Source of the DNA: Paenibacillus taihuensis
GTDB lineage: Bacteria > Bacillota > Bacilli > Paenibacillales > Paenibacillaceae
Reading direction: 5' to 3'
DNA: 64,000 nucleotides
Assembly (NCBI RefSeq): GCF_003386535.1
Contig: NZ_QTTN01000006.1
Span: 124,001-188,000, forward strand
Position numbers and translations under genes: made by a program. Of this stretch, positions 1 through 8,914 are shown one piece after another. The notes under the pieces were generated by a model. The model searched no databases. It saw only the letters and a program-made list of their open reading frames with translations, and was not told the origin of the DNA. How positions within the stretch are numbered: the first letter of the stretch is position 1; every line of letters starts with the position of its first letter.

Positions 1-1
1 T

Positions 2-3000
2 CAATTTTTTTTAGGTGAGAAGTTTAAAACTTTTCTAAAGCCTTTACCCAGTGAGAGTGCTATGTTTATTCAATCTATGTTGAGACGATTGTTTAAAAGT
101 CTAACTGCCGATGAATTTGAACTATTGCCAATAATTAATAGCTTAACAAATGAATGGACAATATCACAAAGGGTTGAAGTATTTAACTGGTGGAATCGTA
201 ACTATTCAAAATCATTACCTGAATTGTTAAAAACACAAAATGGTAATTGGTTAAAGTTCGATATGGATTGTTATTTCTTAGTAGGAGAATTTTCTAACAA
301 AGGACTTCCTTCATGGGTAAACGTACCGTCTTTAGATAGTGAGTATCAGCAGCTATTATTTAAAGGTGCAGAACAATTACCAGAGGTACGTAAAATTAGA
401 GAAACTGATAAGGAAACACATATTTCACGTATAATATCTCAAAGAAAAATATATCCATTGGTTAAATTTACCTATCGTGATCGTAGTAATATTATATCTA
501 CGGTAAATAGTTCAGTAGATAGTTATAGCAAAGCAATAGATTTTGTAAAGTGGCTTTGGAGTAATTATAGAAAAGAAGAGGACAGTTGGACACCTCCAAA
601 AGGTTCAGAACAATCTCCTATCAAATATAATTTCCCCAATGCGAAAGACAACAAAGTACAAAATAGCCAGCAATTATATTTTGGACGTGCGTATGAGAGA
701 GAGTGGGTAAGAAATCTATTTGATGACACATATGAAGAATTTCCGTCTCCCGATCTTTTTTCAATCAGCAATGAGGAAGCTTTAGACTTTGTAAGTTTTA
801 TATCAAAATTTGGAGTGAAAAAGTTTCCTGCAATTGCAACAGTGCAGATCGTAACACCATTAGATTCTTACGTAACAGAGTATAAGAAGTTAATTCAACA
901 AAATGCAGATCTCGGATCTTCAACTACTATTTATGTTCGCTGTAAGTTGCCATTTATATCCCATCTCCAAGACAAGTTAAAAAATATAACTACAACAGAT
1001 ATTATAAAGTGGATATATGAAGATTATACGCTAAGATCATATTTGACCAGTCCATACTATTCTGAAAATGCTGAAATAACATATCAAGGTAATTTACAAC
1101 AATATGAAAGAAGATATCAAGGTCCAATTAAAAACTATCTATTGCGCGTGTTTAATGAAGTCAAATGGATTGAAATAGGTGGAAAGAGATATGCACCAAA
1201 GCAAATTTTGAAAGACATAAACTCAAGGAATAACGGAAAATTCTCTGATTTAATACCAGTAATAGACGTTCAGTATATTCAGGATATAGCATATCGTTTA
1301 GGGATCGATTATTACGAAGTTCTTGGAATTATAGAGCTTTTTGACTTCTGCGACAAAGTTACGGATCTTTCTTCTAATGATTTTTATAGTTTGATGCTGA
1401 AACTTCCCGAGTATAATTTTGAAAAAAGTGTGGAATTGTCAAAGTTAATTTATCGAATCATTGAACAATCACATTTCACAAAAAAATATGAAGACTCTGA
1501 AAATAAAAAGAGGTTTTTTGAGGCTGGTAAGGTATTAGTTCAATTCCAAGGTGTACTCCAACACTATCCAGCTAAAAAAGCATATTTGCCAAGTTCGAGG
1601 ATAATTAGTAAGAATAATGTGCCAATTGTTGAAAAAGGACAACGTACCAATAATGACAATTTTATTAGAACGTTTGGTTGCCAATTGTACAATAAAGATT
1701 ACGCAATTATAAAAGAGTCAGTCTCAGAAAGTAAAAGTAATCCTGACTTTCAACTCTATTTCAATGAGTTTCTAAAGTATGCCGCATCATATAGTGAGCG
1801 AAATGAAAATTTTGAACGTGATATTAAAAGACTTTCCGTTGTGTTGGTGGATAAAATTTCAATTATTGAAAATGATCAAGTGGCAGAAATTACAGATGAA
1901 TATATCTGCATTAGGGAAACTGCTACGAGCTGGTATATTACCGTTTTTGGAAATGAGTTTGAAATTAATCTAGTTTCGGAAGCGATAGAAAATATATGTG
2001 CTAACATTGCCAATACAGTTGGGTTTGAGTCTGGAAAACTTGGAGAATTATTTAGAGCTAAAGAAAAAACAGATCGAGAATTTCTGATAAAAAAGGAATT
2101 TGGCTCTTTAGATGTCATTGCAGATAGGTCTTATAATAATGAGAAGAGAAATAATTTTGTAGAAACTGTAATGAAAATTAATAAAAATTATCCTGTCAAA
2201 GAAATTAATATTGATTTTGAAGATTTTCACAGCGATCAAAATGCCGAAAAGATCATCAATCTTTTGATGGAAATTGGGGTTGATGTGTATCAATTTAGGG
2301 ATGAAGGTTTTGTATATTCAATTAATTTAATTCCATACTATAAAGCTAAATTGGTGAGATTTATTAACAAGGAAAAACGAAAATTTAAAAACGTTTTATA
2401 TACTAAGGCAGTTAAGAACGAAGGTTTACAGGCAATATTCTTAAGTACTGTAATGAAGTTTGAGAACTTTGAAATTGAGAACTATGAAAACTCAATTTAT
2501 TTCGATGTTGAATTAATCGTAAAAAAAGCCTTCGCAAGCTGGTACTATAACGAATTGCCTGACAACGAAATAATAGATTCTGATGCTCAATATTCGAAAA
2601 ACTATGAGTTGCTAAACCCTGACAGACTCTTTGAAGATGACATTGCAAACAATTATGATGTCCGAAAAATGATTTATTTTAATAAAACAGAAGAATTTGA
2701 AGCTTGGTTAGTTGCAAAAAAGAATGCCCAATCTGCAAATGAAACCGTAACGGATGATGCTTATTCAAAGTATAAGGATGTTATTCCTCAAAAAGTAGAA
2801 CCATTATTCAGAAATCTTGAAATTATAAAAGAAAGAAATAAACCTAGAGGGAACGGTAGTTATAATCCTAGTTCAGCAGAGCGTAGAAATAGAACTCAAA
2901 AGGTTTTCGGTAATAAAGGAGAATTGCTTGTTTATAATCTGTTATGTGAACAATTTGGTGAAGATAATGTATATCCTAGATCGGAAGCATTTGTTGAAAT

Positions 3001-3289
3001 TGGGATATTAAAACCTGGTCAGGCTAAATCAGGACAGTTTGATCTTTCCTATAAAGATGAGAGGGGAATTGAATACTTTGTTGAAGTAAAAGCAGGTGAC
3101 GGGAATTCTTTCATAATTAGTCCTGGTGAATTGGAATTTGCAAAACAGAACTCGAATCATTATAAACTTTTCTTAGTACATGAAATTGATAGTGAAAATC
3201 CTAAGTGTACTGAATTACCTATGAAATTTTGGGAAGATAAAAAATTCCGTAAAACTGAAATTGTTGAAAGGATAGAATTTGAGTTTTAA
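2..3289 (+). CDS. DUF3883 (NO VEIN) C-terminal domain protein, 5' end outside window
   Basis: Large protein whose last ~110 residues match the DUF3883/NO VEIN family: a conserved G-x-x-GE-x-L-VYNLL helix near residue 955, then QFDLSY and YFVEVKAGDGNSF, a PD-(D/E)xK-like arrangement. The reading frame stays open from base 2 to the first ATG (62) with no stop, and no good ribosome site precedes that ATG, so the true start is very probably outside the window and what is seen is the C-terminal ~1095 residues. In this family DUF3883 commonly terminates very large proteins that carry a sacsin/Hsp90-like ATPase at the N-terminus; that part is not visible here, so the full architecture is inferred. 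The rest has no motif I recognise. AT-rich codon use and the nearby Hachiman genes suggest a defence-island gene. Confidence is high for a real gene, moderate for the domain call, low for function. Confidence 0.7.
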   Translation, partial: QFFLGEKFKTFLKPLPSESAMFIQSMLRRLFKSLTADEFELLPIINSLTNEWTISQRVEVFNWWNRNYSKSLPELLKTQNGNWLKFDMDCYFLVGEFSNKGLPSWVNVPSLDSEYQQLLFKGAEQLPEVRKIRETDKETHISRIISQRKIYPLVKFTYRDRSNIISTVNSSVDSYSKAIDFVKWLWSNYRKEEDSWTPPKGSEQSPIKYNFPNAKDNKVQNSQQLYFGRAYEREWVRNLFDDTYEEFPSPDLFSISNEEALDFVSFISKFGVKKFPAIATVQIVTPLDSYVTEYKKLIQQNADLGSSTTIYVRCKLPFISHLQDKLKNITTTDIIKWIYEDYTLRSYLTSPYYSENAEITYQGNLQQYERRYQGPIKNYLLRVFNEVKWIEIGGKRYAPKQILKDINSRNNGKFSDLIPVIDVQYIQDIAYRLGIDYYEVLGIIELFDFCDKVTDLSSNDFYSLMLKLPEYNFEKSVELSKLIYRIIEQSHFTKKYEDSENKKRFFEAGKVLVQFQGVLQHYPAKKAYLPSSRIISKNNVPIVEKGQRTNNDNFIRTFGCQLYNKDYAIIKESVSESKSNPDFQLYFNEFLKYAASYSERNENFERDIKRLSVVLVDKISIIENDQVAEITDEYICIRETATSWYITVFGNEFEINLVSEAIENICANIANTVGFESGKLGELFRAKEKTDREFLIKKEFGSLDVIADRSYNNEKRNNFVETVMKINKNYPVKEINIDFEDFHSDQNAEKIINLLMEIGVDVYQFRDEGFVYSINLIPYYKAKLVRFINKEKRKFKNVLYTKAVKNEGLQAIFLSTVMKFENFEIENYENSIYFDVELIVKKAFASWYYNELPDNEIIDSDAQYSKNYELLNPDRLFEDDIANNYDVRKMIYFNKTEEFEAWLVAKKNAQSANETVTDDAYSKYKDVIPQKVEPLFRNLEIIKERNKPRGNGSYNPSSAERRNRTQKVFGNKGELLVYNLLCEQFGEDNVYPRSEAFVEIGILKPGQAKSGQFDLSYKDERGIEYFVEVKAGDGNSFIISPGELEFAKQNSNHYKLFLVHEIDSENPKCTELPMKFWEDKKFRKTEIVERIEFEF

Positions 3290-3452
3290 TGTTAACTTTT
3301 GATATAAAGAAGCTACTATTTTCTAAGGGCTTTTTATGCTCTAAAACTGAATGTTATAAATGATTATTACTCAGGGTCATCCAATTACAGTCTTGCCGTA
3401 CAACGCTTGACTGAGTGATGCCTAGCACACCTATGCAGCAATTATGATTAGC

Positions 3453-3694
3453 TCACGTGGGAACTGTGTCTACGAGCAACAGTTTAAACATATTCTCCTG
3501 GAAAAGGAGGCAGACGGCGTGCGAAGCTAAGCAAACTCGTACAGAAGCAGAATTTCCTAATAGGCTATGTAGAAGAACATATTTCCTCTCCTGACCTTAC
3601 CCGTGTTACGAGATTTTCACTGGTCGAAGCGAAAGGAAATCTGTTGCTTATGGGAGCCGTAGGGACAGGAGGTCTGTGGAAAGATAATGGTTGA
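3453..3694 (+). pseudogene. Decayed IS21-family istB (transposition helper ATPase) fragment
   Basis: Two short reading frames join into one IstB-like sequence. The first (ends with a stop at 3528) reads VYEQQFKHILLEKEADGVR. A shift of frame at about 3521 continues as AKLSKLVQKQNFLIGYVEEH and then VEAKGNLLLMGAVGTG, resembling the helical N-terminus and the Walker A strand of IstB. The P-loop lysine/threonine is missing; the frame runs into unrelated residues and stops at 3692-3694. No start codon, one frameshift and loss of everything after the P-loop mark a dead remnant. No istA or IS end was recognised. The alternative is chance similarity in non-coding DNA. Confidence 0.45.
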
Positions 3695-3893
3695 TGGATG
3701 CATGACAATAAATCGGGTTAAGTTGATTCATTGTGTTCATTCGAGTAATTAGTCTCATCACGCCCGGCCTGTAAGGGATGAGTTAAATCCTCTTGGCTCC
3801 TTTGCAGGCTGGGCCTTATCCCAAGAGGCGTGATGGAATGAAAAACAATCATGTAATCGTAATCGAGCTTATTATCGTCATCATCGAAATAGG

Positions 3894-4076
3894 GTGATGC
3901 AGCGCAAGAGTATGCTTGCCAAACAGCTTGGATGGCATGAAAAATGCGTAGGGGAGTTTGCAAAAGGTAAGATTCCTTGTTCTTGTTCTAATTGCAGGAA
4001 AAAGACGAGGGAAATGGGGTTTCCTAAGTCCGAACTAACCAAGCTGGAACGTATGGATGATATGGTTTATGGTTGA
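3894..4076 (+). CDS. Small cysteine-cluster protein, possibly a remnant
   Basis: Sixty-residue ORF starting at GTG 3894 (ATG at 3897). It is strongly basic and contains GKIPCSCSNCRKKT, a C-x-C-x-x-C cluster typical of a family of short uncharacterised Bacillota proteins with a basic N-terminus and a 'KGKIHCSC..C' core. The frame is open upstream to 3834 and the residues there (YYRHHRNR) also look like the basic lead-in of that family, so the protein may once have started earlier; no good start codon or ribosome site is present. It may bind a metal through the cysteines. Function unknown; it may be a decayed gene. Confidence 0.4.
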   Translation: MMQRKSMLAKQLGWHEKCVGEFAKGKIPCSCSNCRKKTREMGFPKSELTKLERMDDMVYG

Positions 4077-4229
4077 ATGATAGTGATTTTGGATCAGCTT
4101 GTTGAAAAGAAATTGATGTATTTTGATTAATTAAACGGGTGCCAGACCGTTATAAGTAAAAGAAGTAGAGGGCTACCCCACAGAGATGCTGCAATGTTTC
4201 GAATGAGAAGAAAGCGGATCCAAAGTAAG

Positions 4230-4266
4230 GCGGTCAACCTTTTTGGCGGTGGGTGATCGCTTTTTT
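4230..4266 (+). terminator. Rho-independent terminator
   Basis: GCGGTCAACC (4230-4239) pairs with GGGTGATCGC (4251-4260) with one mismatch and one G-T pair, followed directly by TTTTTT. It would end transcripts from the small ORF region, just before the convergent Hachiman operon. Confidence 0.6.
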
Positions 4267-4334
4267 CTTTTGTTTTATTGTAGTTTATTTTAGACGCTTT
4301 AATTGTCTTAGGTCCCTTCTTTAGTGTCATGGAT

Positions 4335-4370
4335 ATAAAAATAGGCCGCGCTGGAAGATCCAGCACAGCC
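4335..4370 (-). terminator. Rho-independent terminator of hamAB
   Basis: On the minus strand GGCTGTGCTGG pairs along its full length (two G-U pairs) with CCAGCGCGGCC around a 5-nt loop, then a T-rich stretch (plus-strand 4335-4343). It lies about 40 bases past the hamB stop codon. Confidence 0.75.
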
Positions 4371-4411
4371 TCATCTAACCGTTCCTCTTTTCTTTCTTCG
4401 GTGGCACCAGA

Positions 4412-6766
4412 CTATCCTTCGGCAATTATATTTTCCAATAAATAAACTTCATATGAATCAAGGGATTGTTGAAATTGGTGTTTTAACAAATGATAATTAG
4501 ATTTTACTGCATCAAAACTATACTTCATTAAATCTCTTTCTTCTTTTTCTAACATTTTTATTGTTGTTATTGGGAATCCTATTTCCGCTAATTCAGTACC
4601 TAATTCTGTTTGAACACCAATTTCAAAAAATCTAATTATGAAGTCGATAGCAATTTTTTCAGTGCCAATATTAATTTCAGGTAAGCTACATACATATTCT
4701 AATAAGGTACCAAAAATCGTTAAATATTTTGGGACTTTGTATTCTACAATGTTTCTAATATCAGAAAAAACAGTAGTGTATATTGAATCAATGGATTTTG
4801 CATTGATTTCATCTAAACTATCTAGGTGGTATTTAATCAATCTATACATTCCATCGGAGTTGGAATAGTTCGATGTAATTATTCCGAATTTTTTAACATC
4901 AAATTCAGTTAATAAACCAACTTCTTCGAAATAGCCAAGTATTTTGTAGATTGTTTTGTTCTCCAGAAAGTTCTTTAGACTAGAACACTGGGTCACTATA
5001 GATTTGAGTTCTAGAATATTTTTGTTTTTAAGTAAATTTACTAATTCGATTTGTTTTAGTTTATCTATAAGTTTATTTTTATTAAGGACATTATTATCTA
5101 CACCCGACTCTAGAATTACTAACTCACGATCAGCTTTTCTAGCTTTGTTATCTCCCCATAAATCATTTATTGCAACATTATCTAAATCTATATCTGTAAC
5201 TTCACGATTACTAAAAGTGATAAAGTCTAGTGTATCATCGTTTTGTTGTACTTTTTCGTGTATTTTTTTATCTAAATAGAATATCCTACCTATAAAGTGG
5301 TGGTAGTAACGGCCGGCACGACCATTAATATTTTTAATATCGAAGCATTTAAGTTCTTTACCACCTTTTGATGAACCGTAAAAAACTACATTTTTCGCCT
5401 TTGTATTTACCCCCTCTGTTATTGAAGTTGTACAAATTAATATATTTAATGGCCCGTTGTTAAAAAGGCTAAGTATCTCACTCTGAATATATTTAGGGAA
5501 TGCACCATGATGCAAACCAATGCCCTTATTAAGAGTTTCAATTAATGTCCAGCTTTTATGGATTTGTTGATTCCTATGAGTATAAGAATATCGTTTAATC
5601 AAATGCTCAATGAACATATTAAGTTTATAATGAGGTTCAATTGTATTAGTTACTGATACTATTTCACGAGCCAGAGTAGATACCTTCTTCTTTGATTCAG
5701 CATATATAATCGACTTGCCTTCGTCAGACTTCTCAAGAAAGCTAATAATCTCATTTAATTTGGATATCTTTTTATTGTCTTTAAATATTATCTGTTTTCT
5801 GCCGATTGTTGCACGTGTACCCCACGAATGTATATGGTCCTTTTTTACTCGTTCTACTCCAATCTCGATTATTCTAATGTCGAATAATTTAATAAAGCGT
5901 TGAAAGCCTTCCCCTAGTTTAGTAGTGTTTATATAAGGGCCAGCTAAGTAAAACTGGGTAGCTTTTTTAGATAATATATATAGAACAATTCTAAATACTT
6001 TATCTCTTTCTTCTTCCTTTGAGGAGCCCTCAGAAGAATCAGTTGAATCAAAGAAATTATCTATTTTGTATACCTCATCCATGAAGAAAAAATCAATTTT
6101 AAAATTTGGATTCTCATTAAGTAATTGCAGCACCCTTTCAGGTGTGAAAATAAAAAGATTTCTTGAATCGGGATCAAATTTTTTTTGAGTTGTATTAATA
6201 ATAGAATATTCTAAACCAAGATCTCGATTAAACTTTTTGAATTCATGTACATTTTCATTTAAGAGAGATACCGTGGGAAAAATAAGAATTATATTTCTGA
6301 AGTGTTCATAATTTTGATAAATTATCTCCCGCAAAATATATGTTTTACCAAATGAAGTTGGTGCACTTACTAATAGTCGCGGACGTTCATTGAAAACTTC
6401 AATAATGTTTTTTTGATCTTTGTCCAGTAGATTACCAGATGAACTTGTGTACAAGGAGTTAATTGCTTCGTTTTGAAGTATCAAAGAAAGGTTATGGTGG
6501 CGTTCTATTTCTTCATCTGTCGATTCAGAATAGTTATCTTGCAATACATTTTGAAAAATGCTTATATCGAGATGATTCATCGTATTGTATCCAAATGTCC
6601 GCATCTTTTGTGCAGCTAAGTATAACAGTTCCTTGACTAAAGGTTCATTCAACAAACTTTTATTGTCTGAAATATCACATATTATATTTCTTAGAATCTC
6701 AAAAGAGTTATCACTTCCATTGAAATGGTTAATACTTTTTACTAGATCAGAAATCATATTTTTCAT
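4412..6766 (-). CDS. hamB: Hachiman defence protein HamB, superfamily 2 helicase
   Basis: A 784-residue superfamily 2 helicase. Motif I is APTSFGKT (GK at 140-141), motif II is the variant box DEVY (230-233). The second RecA domain shows IIYAESKKK, TTSITEGVN (motif V) and NINGRAGRYY (motif VI). A C-terminal helical region of ~250 residues follows. The gene starts at ATG 6766 and overlaps the stop of hamA by four bases, so the two are translationally coupled. HamA plus a helicase of this size and order is the published Hachiman anti-phage system, in which HamB binds and moves along DNA and controls the HamA nuclease; the assignment depends on the pairing as much as on the helicase itself. A terminator lies directly downstream. 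Confidence 0.85.
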   Translation of the reverse strand: MKNMISDLVKSINHFNGSDNSFEILRNIICDISDNKSLLNEPLVKELLYLAAQKMRTFGYNTMNHLDISIFQNVLQDNYSESTDEEIERHHNLSLILQNEAINSLYTSSSGNLLDKDQKNIIEVFNERPRLLVSAPTSFGKTYILREIIYQNYEHFRNIILIFPTVSLLNENVHEFKKFNRDLGLEYSIINTTQKKFDPDSRNLFIFTPERVLQLLNENPNFKIDFFFMDEVYKIDNFFDSTDSSEGSSKEEERDKVFRIVLYILSKKATQFYLAGPYINTTKLGEGFQRFIKLFDIRIIEIGVERVKKDHIHSWGTRATIGRKQIIFKDNKKISKLNEIISFLEKSDEGKSIIYAESKKKVSTLAREIVSVTNTIEPHYKLNMFIEHLIKRYSYTHRNQQIHKSWTLIETLNKGIGLHHGAFPKYIQSEILSLFNNGPLNILICTTSITEGVNTKAKNVVFYGSSKGGKELKCFDIKNINGRAGRYYHHFIGRIFYLDKKIHEKVQQNDDTLDFITFSNREVTDIDLDNVAINDLWGDNKARKADRELVILESGVDNNVLNKNKLIDKLKQIELVNLLKNKNILELKSIVTQCSSLKNFLENKTIYKILGYFEEVGLLTEFDVKKFGIITSNYSNSDGMYRLIKYHLDSLDEINAKSIDSIYTTVFSDIRNIVEYKVPKYLTIFGTLLEYVCSLPEINIGTEKIAIDFIIRFFEIGVQTELGTELAEIGFPITTIKMLEKEERDLMKYSFDAVKSNYHLLKHQFQQSLDSYEVYLLENIIAEG

Positions 6767-7689
6767 TCGGCGACCACACTCTTTCTTATAAGTTCCAGGT
6801 CTCTAATTGGGATAAACCAAATATAAATACTGTAATCAATGTCAATAAGCGAACTGAACTTGCTATCAAATCTTTGGATCAGTCGATGAGTCTCGTTTTT
6901 TATCTCGTTTGTAATATTAGATGGAATTTCATAAGTTCCAGGAGAAGAGTAAGCTAGCAAGCACGGAAATACTATTTTAAGCTTCTCTCTAATAAAGAAA
7001 CTTTTCAATTGTTGGGCTCTTTCGGAGAGAGAAGAATTTTCAGATGACCAAGAAATATCATTAATCCTGTCCAATAAGGCTAGGGAATTTTCTAAAGTAC
7101 TATATTCTTTATCTGCAATGAAATATAACTGCTCAGAAGCATAAATAATATTTGTTTTATTAATTAAGTCCTTTTCAATATCACTTAAGCAGTATCCGAG
7201 AGAACCCATCTTAGCTTGGCCGAACCACAGTTCGTGGTTGTTGTTATCGTTTGTGACAATATGCATTCCATCAAAACCTTTAATTTCTTGATTGTCTGTT
7301 CTCTGTCTATAAATGGCTCGAGTGGCCAGTTTATTGATATTGCCACGATACATAACTAGTAACAGGTCTAATAGCAATTCGCTGTATAAACCATTTCTAC
7401 TACCACTTCTATTAGGTAGCCTTTCTCTTAATGCATGTTTCGCTGCAAATTCCAGATTTGCAAGTCGTCCCTTGTTATATGCTTGTATAACTTCATTTTC
7501 AGAATAAGCGTATAGAAAAATATATTTTCGCATAAATTCGCCTATTCTTTTCTCAGTCTGGTAGTCGTGAAAATGAAAAAATGGAGTATATTCATGTGAG
7601 CCAGTGAAGGAGTCATACTTAAAAATTAATGATTCTTTTAAATGGCGCCCTATTAATTCATTGAAAATATCAAGATATTGCTTTAGCAT
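6763..7689 (-). CDS. hamA: Hachiman defence protein HamA, DUF1837 nuclease-like
   Basis: A 308-residue DUF1837/HamA-type protein. The C-terminal half carries the signature block FDGMHIV (D140) followed by HELWFGQAKMG (E153, Q158, K160), matching the D...(E/Q)xK pattern of the PD-(D/E)xK fold reported for HamA, with Q in place of the usual second acid. Start ATG 7689 is preceded by GAAGAGGTG at good spacing. It is the first gene of a two-gene minus-strand operon with hamB (4-bp overlap). Known Hachiman systems use HamA as the DNA-degrading effector held in check by HamB. Length and gene order agree with known pairs and I see no damage, so the system is probably functional. Confidence 0.85.
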   Translation of the reverse strand: MLKQYLDIFNELIGRHLKESLIFKYDSFTGSHEYTPFFHFHDYQTEKRIGEFMRKYIFLYAYSENEVIQAYNKGRLANLEFAAKHALRERLPNRSGSRNGLYSELLLDLLLVMYRGNINKLATRAIYRQRTDNQEIKGFDGMHIVTNDNNNHELWFGQAKMGSLGYCLSDIEKDLINKTNIIYASEQLYFIADKEYSTLENSLALLDRINDISWSSENSSLSERAQQLKSFFIREKLKIVFPCLLAYSSPGTYEIPSNITNEIKNETHRLIQRFDSKFSSLIDIDYSIYIWFIPIRDLELIRKSVVAE

Positions 7690-7936
7690 AGAACACCTCT
7701 TCGTTCCAAAAATTGGTTTTCAACTATATGTTAGTATATTTAAATAATTCATTCAATAGGGGCTAATATCGACTGTTTGGGATAATCTATAAAAAGTTCT
7801 TTTTTACTACCAAATTACTTCGGCGAATTGTGGTTTTGGTTAAGAGTTAATTAATATGGGCATGAATGCTTAATAGAAGTAGAGTAATAGGAAAATCAAG
7901 GAGTCTTTGCAGTTAAATAAACTGAGGGGCGAAATC

Positions 7937-8272
7937 ATGAAAAATGATGATCTGTTGCGAGTGAAATTATTAAGACTCTTATTGGAATTAGAAGAGGAGC
8001 GGGCTACCAACCGTAATCACGATAATCAATATGAAGCAAATTCTTGTGAGAATGAAGTAGAGGAATTTGTTCATCAAAAGGCAAGTAGCCAGGAAAGAAC
8101 CGTTTTTTCAGTAATGGAACTGTCCGGATATCTTGGCGTCTCTACTGACTCCATATACACGATGGTGCGCGAGAAGCAGATTCCCCACATGAGGATCCGA
8201 AGAAGGATATTGTTTCATAGAGATGCAATTGATTCGTGGATTCAAGAGAGAATAGCGTCACCGCTAACCTGA
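7937..8272 (+). CDS. Excisionase-type helix-turn-helix DNA-binding protein
   Basis: A 111-residue protein with a charged N-terminal helix (LLRVKLLRLLLELEEER) and a C-terminal MerR/excisionase-type winged HTH: FSVMELSGYLGVSTDSIYTM then IPHMRIRRRILFHRDAIDSW. The last part is the standard 'IP..k.g..i.F....l..W' ending of HTH_17 proteins. The ATG at 7937 is chosen over the TTG at 7907 because AGGGGCG sits at correct distance before it. The same HTH type recurs at 14768, next to an integrase, so this is probably a recombination-directionality or regulatory protein of a mobile element. No integrase is adjacent here, so its partner is uncertain. Confidence 0.65.
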   Translation: MKNDDLLRVKLLRLLLELEEERATNRNHDNQYEANSCENEVEEFVHQKASSQERTVFSVMELSGYLGVSTDSIYTMVREKQIPHMRIRRRILFHRDAIDSWIQERIASPLT

Positions 8273-8281
8273 ATAATGAAA

Positions 8282-8314
8282 GAAGCGAACCCCCTTCTCA
8301 GGGCAGTTCGCTTC
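8282..8314. repeat. Perfect 9-bp inverted repeat after HTH gene
   Basis: GAAGCGAAC (8282-8290) and GTTCGCTTC (8306-8314) form a perfect stem with a 15-base loop, ten bases past the preceding stop codon. No T-run follows, so it is a weak or Rho-assisted terminator, or an mRNA-stabilising end. Confidence 0.45.
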
Positions 8315-8454
8315 ATAGACGTTGCGTTTCATTCGATACGTAAATTATATTGTAGAATGCTACAGACATCAATCCTTTCTTTCGCAGTTCCTGTAGCTGG
8401 GGATATGAACCTAATAGTTATAGGTGCACCGAGCTTTTATTTACATTAATTTAC

Positions 8455-8468
8455 ATGTGACTATAGTC
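8455..8468. promoter_or_regulatory. Operator copy 1 upstream of XRE repressor
   Basis: ATGTGACTATAGTC occurs here and again at 8818-8831. Its core GACTATAGTC (8459-8468) is a perfect 10-bp palindrome. It lies ~55 bases before the XRE gene, where an autoregulatory operator is expected. Confidence 0.55.
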
Positions 8469-8521
8469 GGTGGAGCAATGTTCAAGTCTGAAGAATACTA
8501 GTTTCAAGGTGGTGTAAGTCC

Positions 8522-8752
8522 TTGGAACTGGAAAATCTATTTGGAGATCTCCTCAAACAAGCGCGATTAAAAGCTGGAATGACACAGGAAACCTTGGCAT
8601 TCCAAGCGGAGCTTGACCGGACATATATTAGTTTGCTGGAAACGGGAAAGCGCCAGCCTACATTGATGACTTTGTTTGCATTGAGCAAGGCGTTAGAACT
8701 AAGGCCATCTGATATTATAAAGGAAATTGAGAAAAAAGTTGGATACTACTAG
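8522..8752 (+). CDS. XRE/Cro-family helix-turn-helix repressor
   Basis: A 76-residue protein that is essentially one HTH_3 domain: LGDLLKQARLKAGMTQETLA, then AELDRTYISLLETGKRQPTL, then LFALSKALELRPSDII, the classic phage-repressor-like order. Start TTG 8522 is preceded by AAGGTGG; the next ATG (about 8579) lies inside the HTH, so TTG is the only sensible start. Identical palindromic sites (ATGTGACTATAGTC) lie just upstream of this gene and between it and the next one, which suggests it represses itself and the 8915 gene. A terminator follows directly. It probably keeps the mobile-element module quiet; that role is inferred. Confidence 0.75.
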   Translation: MELENLFGDLLKQARLKAGMTQETLAFQAELDRTYISLLETGKRQPTLMTLFALSKALELRPSDIIKEIEKKVGYY

Positions 8753-8753
8753 C

Positions 8754-8790
8754 TAAGGAACTGGGATTTTGTCTTGGTTCCTTTTGTTTA
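8754..8790 (+). terminator. Rho-independent terminator after XRE gene
   Basis: AAGGAAC (8754-8760) pairs with GTTCCTT (8777-8783), followed by TTTTGTTT. It separates the repressor transcript from the 8915 gene. Confidence 0.55.
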
Positions 8791-8817
8791 CTTTACGAAT
8801 AGATTTTCGTATAGTAA

Positions 8818-8831
8818 ATGTGACTATAGTC
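8818..8831. promoter_or_regulatory. Operator copy 2 upstream of the 8915 gene
   Basis: Second exact copy of ATGTGACTATAGTC, palindromic core 8822-8831, followed closely by another CATGTGA half-site (8834-8840). It sits ~85 bases before the start of the duplicated-domain protein and after the XRE terminator, so the repressor probably controls both genes. Confidence 0.55.
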
Positions 8832-8914
8832 TACATGTGAGTCTTTATGCACTGAAGCTACATACAGACGAAGCGGTAGAATTCGTAAAATAAAACTTGG
8901 AGAGGTCGTGGCAT

